The notes below the pieces were generated by a model, which did not search any database, had not been told where the DNA came from, and saw only the letters and a program-made list of their open reading frames with translations. Below, piece by piece: positions 1 through 8,842 of a DNA stretch of 64,000 bases. A program made the translations under genes and the position numbers. Position 1 is the first letter of the stretch. Every line of letters starts with the position of its first letter. The stretch comes from Pseudoneobacillus rhizosphaerae (GTDB taxonomy: Bacteria; Bacillota; Bacilli; Bacillales; Cytobacillaceae), in NCBI RefSeq assembly GCF_917563885.1, contig NZ_CAKJTG010000016.1, forward strand, positions 35,158 to 99,157, written 5' to 3'.

Positions 1-639
1 GTAAGTAACTTTGCAATTAGTAAGTTTCTACACGTGTTTCGAATAGGTCCAATGTTTATCGTATTAGTATCGCTATTATTTACAGCTATTTCAATAAAAG
101 GTAATGCAACATTTTATTCTATTGGGCTAAATGAATTACATGTATATGGTTTATTGTTAGGAACAGCATGGCTATTACAGGTGTTCCCAGAGATTGGTGT
201 TTTTATATTTGTTGATAAACTATCTAAGAAAGTTACTCCTTGGACATTAGTGATAATCGGAGTATCTGTTTTTGCGGTTCATTTTTCATTGTTAGGCTAC
301 TTTCATACAATTTGGGCATGGATCCTACTTCAACCATTAGTTAGTATTGCTTTTTGTTTTTGGTATAGTGGTGCAATAAGATTAGTAAAGAGTCTAGTTC
401 CTACAGAGTTCCAAGCTACAGGACAATCTGTTTTTTCAGCAGTTTGTAACGGGTTAGGTGGTATGTCAGGAAGTATCATAAGTGGTGTTATTGTAAGCAC
501 TTGGAATGTTTTTGTATTCTATCGCATTGCGGGGTTGCTATGCTTAGGAACAGCAATATTAATTTATTTGATGAAAGGGTATGTTGAAAAAAACAAAGCA
601 GAAAATTTATCCATAGAAACGTTTAGTAGATTACCATAA
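1..639 (+). CDS. MFS transporter, C-terminal part (cut by window start)
   Basis: The frame is open from the first base, so this is the 3' end of a longer gene; the GTG at 34 is only an internal codon. The roughly 212 visible residues form about six hydrophobic helices with short charged loops, as in the second half of a 12-helix major facilitator permease of the LacY/nucleoside-symporter-like type. A conserved-looking helix carries SVFSAVCNGLGGMSGSIISG. It ends 14 bases before the aldo/keto reductase gene and probably shares its transcript. The substrate cannot be read from this part; a sugar or glycoside is plausible from the neighbours. Confidence 0.8.
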   Translation, partial: VSNFAISKFLHVFRIGPMFIVLVSLLFTAISIKGNATFYSIGLNELHVYGLLLGTAWLLQVFPEIGVFIFVDKLSKKVTPWTLVIIGVSVFAVHFSLLGYFHTIWAWILLQPLVSIAFCFWYSGAIRLVKSLVPTEFQATGQSVFSAVCNGLGGMSGSIISGVIVSTWNVFVFYRIAGLLCLGTAILIYLMKGYVEKNKAENLSIETFSRLP

Positions 640-653
640 AAGGAGAATCGTAT

Positions 654-1601
654 ATGAAGTATAGAAATCTTGGAAGGTCTGGTTTAAAAGTTAGTGAGAT
701 AAGTTTAGGAAGTTGGTTAACATATGGGAAATCAGTCGAAGAAAATGTTGCATCAAAAATTATACATAGAGCATTCGAACTAGGTATTAATTTCTTCGAC
801 TCTGCTAATGTATACGAAAATGGTAGAGGCGAAGTAGTAATGGCTAACGCTTTAAAATCATTTCCGCGTGAACAATATATAATCACAACGAAAGCTTTTT
901 GGCCAATGGGGGATGGACCAAACGACAAAGGGTTATCACGTAAACACATCTTTGAACAAGTACACGCAAGTCTCCGTAGAATGAATTTAGATTATATTGA
1001 TATTTTTTATTGTCATCGCTACGATGCTGAAACACCAGTTGAGGAAACGTTACGTACAATTGACGATTTACTACGTCAAGGAAAAATCTTATATGTAGGT
1101 GTTAGTGAATGGACAGCTAGGCAGATAGAAGAAGCTATTTCGGTTGCAGATAAATACTTACTAGATAAAATTGTAGTAAACCAGCCACAATATAATCTTT
1201 TTCATAGAGTGATTGAGGAAGAAATTATTCCAGTATCTAATAAACACGGAATATCACAAGTAGTCTTTTCTCCATTGGCACAAGGTGTTTTAACAGGAAA
1301 GTATAATAAGGGTGAAATGCCAAAGGACAGTAGAGCATCAAAAGAAAGTATTAATATGTATATAAAGAATTATTTAACACAAGAAAAGCTAAACAAGGTG
1401 GGAGCTTTAAGTGAGATTGCAGCGCAAAATAACCTATCCTTGTCTCAATTAGCACTTGCGTGGGTTTTGAGTCAACCGAATGTAGCAAGTGCAATTATTG
1501 GTTCCAGTAAATTGGAGCAATTAGAAGAGAATGTGAAGGCTAGTTCAATTGTTTTAAGTGAGGACACTCTAGTTAAGGTGGAGAATATTATTTCAAATTA
1601 A
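654..1601 (+). CDS. Aldo/keto reductase (potassium-channel beta-subunit-like)
   Basis: NAD(P)H-dependent carbonyl oxidoreductase of 315 residues, the usual family length. The opening MKYRNLGRSGLKVSEISLGS is typical of the Kv-beta/YhdN-like branch. The catalytic tetrad is visible as D49 and Y54 (FFDSANVY), K80 (TTK) and H121 (YCHRYD), and the cofactor-binding end carries IIGSSK. The start follows AAAGGAGA with good spacing. It lies directly behind the MFS permease gene, so the pair may import and reduce a sugar-derived carbonyl compound, but the substrate is unknown. A strong hairpin follows the stop. Confidence 0.9.
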   Translation: MKYRNLGRSGLKVSEISLGSWLTYGKSVEENVASKIIHRAFELGINFFDSANVYENGRGEVVMANALKSFPREQYIITTKAFWPMGDGPNDKGLSRKHIFEQVHASLRRMNLDYIDIFYCHRYDAETPVEETLRTIDDLLRQGKILYVGVSEWTARQIEEAISVADKYLLDKIVVNQPQYNLFHRVIEEEIIPVSNKHGISQVVFSPLAQGVLTGKYNKGEMPKDSRASKESINMYIKNYLTQEKLNKVGALSEIAAQNNLSLSQLALAWVLSQPNVASAIIGSSKLEQLEENVKASSIVLSEDTLVKVENIISN

Positions 1602-1602
1602 T

Positions 1603-1630
1603 AAAGAGGAACCTCTTGGGGTTCCTCTTT
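1603..1630. terminator. Bidirectional rho-independent terminator
   Basis: A perfect 11-bp stem (AAAGAGGAACC / GGTTCCTCTTT, six-base loop) sits between the convergent aldo/keto reductase gene and the DUF624 gene. The A- and T-rich edges allow it to work on both strands. Confidence 0.8.
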
Positions 1631-1639
1631 ATAGTGTTT

Positions 1640-2227
1640 TTAAGTGATATTAGTAATCTTGCTAAATGACTTTGCACATGTCCTGTAAACATTATAAGCG
1701 CAAGTACTAAAGATAAATAAAAGAGTCATAGGATACGTATAAAAAATAATGAAGCTAGCTCCTATGAAACATAATGCAATAAATGTGGAAATAAAAAATT
1801 TAAATGAATAGATGATTGAGAACATAAACACCTTTAACACTGTTAGGTTGTAATGAACGGTAACCGGAATCAAATAAACAGTGTGAAAAATAAAGATAAC
1901 TGCTAATACAACAACAAGTACCCACAAAATTTCTATTTCTATTGCACGTAAGAAAAAAAGATAAAATAATATGGAGAACCCGGTGATGCTCCAAATAAAA
2001 CCTATAATCATACTTTGTTTAAAATTCTCTTTAAACAATAATGTGAAATCTTTCAACGCATTAAGATTTATTTCTTCTTCTTGTAATGATTTTCGTATAA
2101 CCCCGAACATTGCAGAAGTAGACGCAAATAAAGTGATGACGGGCAAACTAAAAAGAATCCAGAGCATGTTTAGGAAGAAGAAGTAAGCGACTACCTCTAA
2201 TATTTTATAAAAAGTGTTTTTCACCAT
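1640..2227 (-). CDS. DUF624 (YesL-family) membrane protein
   Basis: A 195-residue integral membrane protein with about five hydrophobic segments, near residues 10-35, 70-95, 97-122, 130-155 and 158-178. The N-terminal pattern, a helix followed by LPVITLFASTSAMFGVIR, is typical of the DUF624/YesL family, whose members sit beside carbohydrate ABC transporter genes in Bacillus; their molecular role is unknown. It lies 16 bases downstream of the GntR regulator gene on the same strand and is probably co-transcribed with it. The context suggests an accessory role in uptake of the amino sugar handled by the divergent operon. Confidence 0.8.
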   Translation of the reverse strand: MVKNTFYKILEVVAYFFFLNMLWILFSLPVITLFASTSAMFGVIRKSLQEEEINLNALKDFTLLFKENFKQSMIIGFIWSITGFSILFYLFFLRAIEIEILWVLVVVLAVIFIFHTVYLIPVTVHYNLTVLKVFMFSIIYSFKFFISTFIALCFIGASFIIFYTYPMTLLFIFSTCAYNVYRTCAKSFSKITNIT

Positions 2228-2243
2228 GTTTCACACCTTATTA

Positions 2244-2981
2244 TCATAATTCTGTGTACATGCGCTCAATTGTAAATTTAGAGAGATCTCCTCTAAATAA
2301 TGCATTGGAGTATTCTATTGGAATTAACTTATCATTATAAGTAACCGTTTCGAGTGAAAAAATAGGTGATCCTACGGGAATCCCTATATAACTACTTGCT
2401 TCTTCTGTTGCTAAAACAGGTTCAAGCGCTTCAACTGTTTTATGAATGATGACATTATATTTATTTTTTAACAACTGAAAGAGAGAACTTTTACAATCTT
2501 CTTCATCATTAATAAGTCCAGGAGCAATTTTCCAAGGAATGTATGAAATCTCATATTGTAAAGGTTCATCGTTAGCATATCTAACTCGAACTAATTGGTT
2601 AATAGGGTCATTTTCTTCTATTTTTAGGTGTTGAGCGAGCGTGAAATCTGCTGGTACAACTTTTAAATCAATAATTTCAGTTTTCGGTTCATAACCTTGT
2701 TCCATCAACTGGCTAGCAAAACCTTTCCATGCTGTGGTTAAGGATTGTTTGATTTTGGGTTTTGTGACAAATGTGCCTTTGCCTTGTACTTTGTTGATAC
2801 GGCCTTCCATCACTAACTGTTGGAGAGCAATTCTTACGGTTGTCCTACTTACATTATATTCCTCACATAATTCCATCTCTGTTGGAAGTTTATCGCCTAC
2901 CTGAAATTTGCCACTTTGAATGGCTTCAATGATTTGATTTTTAACTAATATGTATAGGGAAGCCTCTTGTTTATCGTTCAT
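2244..2981 (-). CDS. GntR-family (HutC/UTRA) transcriptional regulator
   Basis: A 245-residue regulator. Residues 8-74 form a GntR winged helix-turn-helix (LPTEMELCEEYNVSRTTVRI, then GKGTFV); residues about 95-235 form a UTRA effector domain as in HutC and NagR/YvoA, which bind sugar phosphates or related small ligands. A good ribosome binding site (AGGAGG, reverse strand) precedes the ATG. It diverges from the kinase-GH4-ABC-nagB operon, so the simplest reading is a repressor of that operon that also controls itself. The ligand is likely an amino-sugar phosphate such as GlcN6P or GlcNAc6P, by analogy with NagR; this is inference. Confidence 0.92.
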   Translation of the reverse strand: MNDKQEASLYILVKNQIIEAIQSGKFQVGDKLPTEMELCEEYNVSRTTVRIALQQLVMEGRINKVQGKGTFVTKPKIKQSLTTAWKGFASQLMEQGYEPKTEIIDLKVVPADFTLAQHLKIEENDPINQLVRVRYANDEPLQYEISYIPWKIAPGLINDEEDCKSSLFQLLKNKYNVIIHKTVEALEPVLATEEASSYIGIPVGSPIFSLETVTYNDKLIPIEYSNALFRGDLSKFTIERMYTEL

Positions 2982-3107
2982 TTTATCCTCCTTGAATATG
3001 TTGTAACAAATTGAGGTTGTATTAAAAGTTTCATGAGTAAATTATATAGTTAAATCTTGATTTGGTAAACAAAAATAACTTTGCAGAAAATTCATTAATT
3101 TTAGTTA

Positions 3108-3137
3108 TTGACTATTTGTTATACCAAATTTTATAAT
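3108..3137 (+). promoter_or_regulatory. Sigma-A promoter of the amino-sugar operon
   Basis: TTGACT at 3108-3113 and TATAAT at 3132-3137 are separated by 18 bases, a near-consensus vegetative promoter. It points at the kinase gene starting at 3232 and overlaps the candidate repressor operator. Confidence 0.75.
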
Positions 3138-3149
3138 GGTTATAACAAA
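3115..3149. promoter_or_regulatory. Candidate GntR operator (inverted repeat)
   Basis: TTTGTTATACCA at 3115-3126 and TGGTTATAACAAA at 3137-3149 are inverted copies, differing by one inserted T. They lie in the promoter spacer and over the -10 element, the right place for repression. Assignment to the adjacent GntR/UTRA regulator is inference from position. Confidence 0.55.
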
Positions 3150-3163
3150 TGAAAGCGTTTTAT
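3149..3163 (+). promoter_or_regulatory. cre box (CcpA site)
   Basis: ATGAAAGCGTTTTAT matches the WTGNAANCGNWNNCW cre consensus at all fixed positions except one (A for C near the end). It lies just downstream of the -10 element, where CcpA binding would block transcription when glucose is present. Confidence 0.6.
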
Positions 3164-3231
3164 TATTTTTTATAGACTTATACAATTACAAAAATATGAG
3201 AGCCTATAGGTTTTCTTAAGGACGTGTATGA

Positions 3232-4209
3232 ATGGTTTACATAATGGGTGTTGATGGTGGTGGCAGTAAAACATATTGTGTCATCTGTGACGAACGAGGA
3301 GAAAGGATTGGATTTGGATTAGCTGGTTGTGGAAATTACCAAATGGTGGGGATTAATGATGCCTACCATAATATTCAATCCTCCATCCAAAGTGCTTTAT
3401 CAGACGCTAGTTTAAAAATAGATGATATTAGTTTTGTACAATTTGGTTTAGCGGGAGCTGATAGACCTAAAGATTTTGCAATCCTAAACAATGCTCTTGA
3501 AAAACTTGGATTTAATCGTTGGGACTTAGTGTGTGACACAATGGAAGGATTGCGAACAGGCTCGCCCACAAATATAGGTGTTGTTTTAATTTGCGGATCT
3601 GGCACAAATAGCGCAGGGAGGAATAGTGATGGGGCTACTGCCCAAACTGGCGGGTTTGGATATTTGTATGGTGATTGGGCTGGGGGATATTCAATGGCTC
3701 AAGAAACGTTTAGAACTGCAGTGAGATCCCATGAGATGAGGGAGTCACCATCGTTACTTACTCAAGAGGTTCCTAAATTTTTTGGTTTTAACAGTATGGG
3801 GGAATTATTGCAAGATTTTCTTGATAGAGATGTAACTTCCGTACCAGCGGATTTAACACAATTGTTACATCAAGTAGCGGATAAACATGATCCATTAGCT
3901 ATAAGTATTTTAGAAAAGACTGGGAAGGAATTAGGTTTGGCAGCTATTTCCGTCATTAAGAAACTAGGAAAGTTTGAAACTACCATTCCAATTGTATTAA
4001 CTGGAAGTGTTTTGCAAAAAGGAAAAAATAAAAGTTTATTAGACTCAATTTTGACCACTGTGAAAATGGAAATATCAGATGTTGAGCTAATAATACCTAA
4101 TATGGAGCCAGTCTACGGTTCGGTTATGTTAGCGATGGATCATTTAGGACTTCCTGTTACGGATGACATCATGAAAAAATTCGAAGAATATGGAGGGTAT
4201 GAAAAGTGA
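3232..4209 (+). CDS. BadF/BadG/BcrA-type sugar kinase (GlcNAc kinase-like)
   Basis: A 325-residue ASKHA-fold ATPase. The phosphate-1 loop DGGGSKT lies at residues 8-14, AGADRP near 75-79, the second phosphate loop CGSGTN at 121-126, and a glycine-rich GGFGYLYGDWAGG at 140-152. These features fit the N-acetylglucosamine kinase branch of the BadF/BadG/BcrA family, which phosphorylates amino sugars at O6. It is first in the operon and its stop overlaps the GH4 start, so translation is coupled. Context suggests it phosphorylates imported amino sugar or a disaccharide before the GH4 enzyme acts. The exact substrate is not visible. Confidence 0.85.
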   Translation: MVYIMGVDGGGSKTYCVICDERGERIGFGLAGCGNYQMVGINDAYHNIQSSIQSALSDASLKIDDISFVQFGLAGADRPKDFAILNNALEKLGFNRWDLVCDTMEGLRTGSPTNIGVVLICGSGTNSAGRNSDGATAQTGGFGYLYGDWAGGYSMAQETFRTAVRSHEMRESPSLLTQEVPKFFGFNSMGELLQDFLDRDVTSVPADLTQLLHQVADKHDPLAISILEKTGKELGLAAISVIKKLGKFETTIPIVLTGSVLQKGKNKSLLDSILTTVKMEISDVELIIPNMEPVYGSVMLAMDHLGLPVTDDIMKKFEEYGGYEK

Positions 4210-5537
4210 AAAAAAGTTTAAAAATTGCTGTTATTGGTGGAGGTTCGTCGTACACTCCTGAATTAATCGAAGGGTTCATTAAACGTCAAGACATTTTACC
4301 AATAAGAGAACTATATCTAGTAGATATAGAAAAGGGGCGTAAAAAACTAGAAATTGTTGGTGCGTTAGCAAAGAGAATGCTTGAAAAAGCGAATAGCACC
4401 ATAGATTTGAAACTTACTTATGATCGACGAGAGGCCATTAAGGATGCGGATTTCGTTATTACTCAAATTAGAGTAGGTTTATTAGAAGCACGAGCAAGAG
4501 ATGAACATATTCCACTTCGATACAATTGCATCGGACAAGAAACAACAGGTGCAGGTGGTTTTGCAAAAGCCTTAAGAACGATACCAGTAATATTAGATAT
4601 ATGTAAAGATATTGAAGACTTAGCTCCAAATGCAATGCTTTTAAACTTCGCCAATCCGGCAGGTATCTTAACTGAAGCTGTTTTAAAACATACAAATGTG
4701 AAAACAATTGGTCTATGTAATATTCCAATCGGGACGAAAATGCAAATTGCTAAGTTATGTGAGACAGACGTGTCTAATGTTTATTTAGAAATGATTGGAA
4801 TCAATCATTTGAACTGGACAACAAGGATTCTGGTGGAAGGTAACGATATAACAAAGGAAGTATTAACGAAAGCATCTAGTTCAAGTGGGTTAACAATGAA
4901 GAATGTCCCTGATTTTGGTTGGGATGCTAATTTTCTAACATCACTTGGTGCACTACCTTGTGCGTATCATAGGTACTTTTACATGAAAGAACAAATGCTA
5001 AAAGAGCAACTAGATTCTTTTAAGACTACTGGAACTCGAGCTCAAGTTGTAAAAAGAGTAGAAGATGAGTTGTTCGAGTTATATAAAGACCCTGAACTAG
5101 ATATTAAGCCACCTCAATTACAAGAAAGAGGAGGAGCCTATTATTCTGAAGCAGCATTAGATTTAATTTTATCTATTTATACAAATAAAGGAGATATTCA
5201 AACGGTAAACGTCAAGAATAACGGAATAATTCCTTGTTTGCCAAATGATGCAGCGGTTGAAGTGAACTGTGTCATTAATTCTGATGGTGCACATCCAATA
5301 CAGCCAAGAGTGGAGATTGCTCCACAAATTAGAGGGTTATTACAACTTGTGAAAGCTTATGAGGAATTAACGGTGATTGCTGGTGTAACTGGAGACTATA
5401 AAACGGCTTTGCAAGCTTTAACCATTCATCCACTTGTCGGATCAGTAGAACTAGCTGAAAAGATACTGAAAGATATTTTAGTAGAAAATAAAGATTATTT
5501 ACCTCAATTCAACAAGAGAGAAGTATTGCAAAATTAA
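4206..5537 (+). CDS. Glycoside hydrolase family 4 (6-phospho-beta-glycosidase type)
   Basis: A 443-residue NAD- and Mn-dependent hydrolase. The N-terminal Rossmann motif is IAVIGGGSSYTPELIEGF; GQETTGAGGF lies at 110-119; the metal ligands C171 (in CNIPIG, the signature of the 6-phospho-beta-glucosidase subgroup) and H201 (GINHLNW) are present. Members include LicH, CelF and ChbF, the last acting on phosphorylated chitobiose. The GTG start overlaps the kinase stop by four bases. With a kinase upstream and nagB downstream, it probably splits a phosphorylated amino-sugar disaccharide in the cytoplasm. Family call is firm; the exact substrate is inferred. Confidence 0.9.
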   Translation: MKKSLKIAVIGGGSSYTPELIEGFIKRQDILPIRELYLVDIEKGRKKLEIVGALAKRMLEKANSTIDLKLTYDRREAIKDADFVITQIRVGLLEARARDEHIPLRYNCIGQETTGAGGFAKALRTIPVILDICKDIEDLAPNAMLLNFANPAGILTEAVLKHTNVKTIGLCNIPIGTKMQIAKLCETDVSNVYLEMIGINHLNWTTRILVEGNDITKEVLTKASSSSGLTMKNVPDFGWDANFLTSLGALPCAYHRYFYMKEQMLKEQLDSFKTTGTRAQVVKRVEDELFELYKDPELDIKPPQLQERGGAYYSEAALDLILSIYTNKGDIQTVNVKNNGIIPCLPNDAAVEVNCVINSDGAHPIQPRVEIAPQIRGLLQLVKAYEELTVIAGVTGDYKTALQALTIHPLVGSVELAEKILKDILVENKDYLPQFNKREVLQN

Positions 5538-5652
5538 TAATTTCTATATTTGTACTTATCGATTAAGTACTTATATATGTAAAATTCAGAAAGGAGTTTA
5601 GGGGAGAGAAAATACTTACACTTAAAAAATAGTATTCCAAGGGGGAAAACTT

Positions 5653-6945
5653 ATGTTTGCGAAGAAATCACTTTACTCAATTTTGTTAATATTTATTTTG
5701 TTAGTTGCAGGGTGTAGTTCAAAAGAAAAAACAAATTCCGAATCCGATTCGGACTCCGATTCCGATGGAAATATTGAACTAGTCGTTTGGACGTTTGGAA
5801 GTACTGGATATGAGAAATTTTTAGACGAATATAAGAAAATTAAGCCAAATGTTACAATTCGTTTTCAAAATGCCGATTTAGCAGACCATCATAACAACTT
5901 ATTTACGGCAATTTCGGCTGGCAGTGGTGCTCCTGATATCGCAATGATTGAAGCCGGCTACATTGATCAGTACCGTGAAGCAGAAGATAAGTTTGAAAAC
6001 TTATATGACTTAGGGGCAAAGGATATTCAATCCAATTACTTAGATTGGACTTGGGCAAATGCTGAGAGTGCAGATAAAAGTTTCTTATTTGGTATTCCTA
6101 CTGATATTGGACCTACTGTAATGTATTATCGCACAGATGTATTCGAAGAAGCTGGTTTACCAACAGATCCAGAGGAAGTACACGCATTGACAAGCACTTG
6201 GGATGACTTTAGAAAAGTTGCAAATCAAGTTAAAGAGAAAACTGGTAAGCCTATGACGGATAACGTAAACTTAATTTATTACTCAATCCGTGACCAGTCT
6301 CCTGAAACATATTTTAATAGAGAAGATGAGTTAATTATAGATAATTCTCCGTACATTAAAAATGCTTATGACTACTCTATCCAATTAATTAACGATGGTG
6401 TAGTCGGGAAAATAAGTATGTGGACTCCTGAGTGGGGAACAGCTATGAATGATGGTAGTTTTGGAGTTATGTTAGCACCTTCTTGGATGCAAAATGTCAT
6501 TAAAGGAAATGCTCCTGATGCTGCAGGAAAATGGTCCATCACACACTTACCCGAAGGAGCAGGAAACTGGGGAGGTTCTTATTTAGGAATTCCGTCTCAA
6601 ACAAAACATGCTGATGAAGCATATGCATTTGTTTCGTGGTTACTCTCACCAGAAAACCAGCTTAAATCATTTACAGAAGAAGGTTTATTCCCATCTACTC
6701 CATCCGTCTACAGCAATCCTGCGTTTACTAACTTCTCTGACGAGTATTTTAGTGGAGTAAATACGGCTAAACTATTCTCTGAAGCAGCTGAGCAAGTAAA
6801 AAGTGCATACACAGGACCTGGATATGCGATTGCTAACACGGAAATTGGTACGGCTCTAGAGAATGTGAATACAGAAGGCAAAGATCCTGAAAAAGAATGG
6901 AAAGATGCACTAGATCGGATTACACGTCAATTAGAAAGAAGATAA
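5653..6945 (+). CDS. ABC sugar-binding lipoprotein
   Basis: A 430-residue extracellular solute-binding protein of family 1. A signal peptide ends in the lipobox LVAGC, with C21 as the lipidated residue, followed by an acidic serine-rich linker (repeated SD) that holds the domain off the membrane. The body begins ELVVWTFGSTGYEKFLDEYK, as in MalE-like proteins. Ribosome binding site AAGGGGG. A hairpin follows the gene and probably reduces read-through, so the binding protein is made in excess over its permeases, a common arrangement. Likely ligand: an amino-sugar oligosaccharide, from context. Confidence 0.92.
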   Translation: MFAKKSLYSILLIFILLVAGCSSKEKTNSESDSDSDSDGNIELVVWTFGSTGYEKFLDEYKKIKPNVTIRFQNADLADHHNNLFTAISAGSGAPDIAMIEAGYIDQYREAEDKFENLYDLGAKDIQSNYLDWTWANAESADKSFLFGIPTDIGPTVMYYRTDVFEEAGLPTDPEEVHALTSTWDDFRKVANQVKEKTGKPMTDNVNLIYYSIRDQSPETYFNREDELIIDNSPYIKNAYDYSIQLINDGVVGKISMWTPEWGTAMNDGSFGVMLAPSWMQNVIKGNAPDAAGKWSITHLPEGAGNWGGSYLGIPSQTKHADEAYAFVSWLLSPENQLKSFTEEGLFPSTPSVYSNPAFTNFSDEYFSGVNTAKLFSEAAEQVKSAYTGPGYAIANTEIGTALENVNTEGKDPEKEWKDALDRITRQLERR

Positions 6946-6959
6946 AATGGGATCTTCAA

Positions 6960-6990
6960 AATAAGGTTGGTTATGGCAACCAACCTTATT
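6960..6990 (+). terminator. Intra-operon hairpin after the binding-protein gene
   Basis: A perfect 13-bp stem (AATAAGGTTGGTT / AACCAACCTTATT) with a five-base loop, followed by TTGATTTTG. It probably acts as a leaky terminator or a 3' stabiliser that raises binding-protein mRNA above permease mRNA. Confidence 0.7.
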
Positions 6991-7021
6991 TTGATTTTGT
7001 ATAGGAAGTGAGGGGGAAGGC

Positions 7022-7951
7022 TTGCCTGAAATACAAACGAAAAATAATACTACTAAAGTGTTGAAAATGCCTTATTTTACAGAAAGAAAAAAAGAGTCTT
7101 TAACAGGGTATTTGTATATATCGCCATTCTTTATTTTATTTACTATTTTTAGTATTTTTCCTATATTTTTCAGTTTTTATTTAGCATTTCATCGTTGGAA
7201 TGGACTAGGAGAAATGCAGTATGTAGGTTGGCGGAATTTCAAGCTTATATTAGATGACCCGATGTTTTGGAAGTCAATATCCAATACTTTCATTATGGCT
7301 CTAATGGGTACACTCCCACAGTTAATCGTTGCATTTTTATTGGCCTATGCCTTAAATTCTTCCATTGTACGTTTTAAAAACTTTTTCCGTATTTCTATTT
7401 TTATGCCTAATGTAACTTCCATTGTTGCAGTGGCAATTGTTTTTGGAACTATTTATACTAACTCAGAAACTGGCATAATGAACGTAGTCTTATCGTACTT
7501 CAACATTTCTCCGATAAATTGGGGGTCTAATGAATGGGGATTGAAGGTTGCTATTTCTACAATGGTATTCTGGCGATGGGTAGGTTATAACACCATCATA
7601 TATTTAGCTGGAATGCAAAGTATTCCAAATGAATTGTATGAAGCCGCTAAAATTGATGGTGCTAGTTTGTGGCAACAAATTAGATATATTACTTTACCTT
7701 TGATGAAACCCGTTATTATTTTTACTGTATTTGTCTCTACTATTGGTTCCCTCCAATTATTCACGGAGCCTCTTGTTTTCTTAGGGCGAACAATGAGAGA
7801 AGAAGGTATTACAATGGTACTTTACCTATACCGTGAAGCGTTTATGAATAATGCATTTGGAACGGCCTCAGCTTCGGCAGTAATATTATTTTTTATTATT
7901 ATCATCATATCGGTTATTAATCTATTAGTCGCTAATAGATTAGGAAAATAA
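7022..7951 (+). CDS. ABC sugar permease, MalF-like
   Basis: A 309-residue membrane permease with about six helices and the EAA loop (EAAKIDGASLWQQIRYITLP) that docks with the ATPase subunit. The TTG start is chosen because it follows AGTGAGGGGGA; the next in-frame ATG is 16 codons further in and lacks its own site. It pairs with the next gene to form the heterodimeric channel for the upstream lipoprotein. No ATPase gene occurs in the operon, so a shared MsmX-type ATPase must power it. Confidence 0.9.
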   Translation: MPEIQTKNNTTKVLKMPYFTERKKESLTGYLYISPFFILFTIFSIFPIFFSFYLAFHRWNGLGEMQYVGWRNFKLILDDPMFWKSISNTFIMALMGTLPQLIVAFLLAYALNSSIVRFKNFFRISIFMPNVTSIVAVAIVFGTIYTNSETGIMNVVLSYFNISPINWGSNEWGLKVAISTMVFWRWVGYNTIIYLAGMQSIPNELYEAAKIDGASLWQQIRYITLPLMKPVIIFTVFVSTIGSLQLFTEPLVFLGRTMREEGITMVLYLYREAFMNNAFGTASASAVILFFIIIIISVINLLVANRLGK

Positions 7952-7967
7952 TATAGAAGGAGGGAGA

Positions 7968-8822
7968 GTGTTGATAATTAAAAAGAAATTATCTAAGAAT
8001 AAACCAAACATATTCACAAAGCTATTTCTTTATTTAATGTTGTTTTCCGGTGCTCTTCTATCATTATTCCCTTTTTATTGGATGTTCGTTATTGCAACAA
8101 ATCCGAATCATGTAGTAAACAGAGTTCCACCAGCAATGCTGCCTGGTGAACATCTCGTCATTAATTTTAAAAATGTACTAGAGACCATTCCTTTTTTTGG
8201 TGCCTTATACAATTCTTTCTTAGTTTCAACAACTGTAACTGTTTCTGTGTTGTTTTTAAGCTCACTAGCAGGGTACGCTTTTGCAAAATTACGTTTTAAA
8301 GGGAAGAATGTACTGTTTGTTTTTATATTAGTAACCATGATGATACCTTCTCAATTAGGACTAATTCCTTCCTATGTAATAATTACAAAGTTAGGTTGGA
8401 TAAGTGATTTGCGGGCATTGATTGTACCTGGGATGGTAAGTGCCTTTGGGATATTTTGGATGAGGCAATATATAAAAGAAGCCATTCCGGATGAACTAGT
8501 GGAAGCAGCCAAAATAGATGGATGTTCACAGTTGAGAATTTATTGGACGATTGTAGTACCATTAATCTTGCCTGCATTCGCTACACTGGGGATCATAACG
8601 TATATGGGTGTTTGGAATGATTTTATGTGGCCGTTAGTGGTCTTAAAAGATGAATCTGTTCACACGATTCAGGTAGCGGTAAGGCTATTGAACGATGCAT
8701 ATGTGAGAGATTATGGAATGATTATGTCGGGGACTTTCTGGGCTACCGTACCTTTAGTAGTTATTTTCTTAGTGTTTAACAAATTCTTTATAGAAAGCCT
8801 TACAAAGGGGGCTGTAAAGTAG
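7968..8822 (+). CDS. ABC sugar permease, MalG-like
   Basis: A 284-residue inner-membrane permease with six hydrophobic segments and an EAA loop (EAAKIDGCSQLRIYWTIVVP). The GTG start lies behind AGAAGGAGGG. It is 16 bases from the MalF-like gene and 20 bases from nagB, which fits one operon. It forms the second half of the sugar channel. Confidence 0.9.
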   Translation: MLIIKKKLSKNKPNIFTKLFLYLMLFSGALLSLFPFYWMFVIATNPNHVVNRVPPAMLPGEHLVINFKNVLETIPFFGALYNSFLVSTTVTVSVLFLSSLAGYAFAKLRFKGKNVLFVFILVTMMIPSQLGLIPSYVIITKLGWISDLRALIVPGMVSAFGIFWMRQYIKEAIPDELVEAAKIDGCSQLRIYWTIVVPLILPAFATLGIITYMGVWNDFMWPLVVLKDESVHTIQVAVRLLNDAYVRDYGMIMSGTFWATVPLVVIFLVFNKFFIESLTKGAVK

Positions 8823-8842
8823 TTTGGATATGGAGGTAAAGG

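Noticed and set aside
623..949. Reverse-strand frame of 108 codons over the aldo/keto reductase start
   Set aside because: Shadow of a well-supported gene, with no ribosome binding site.
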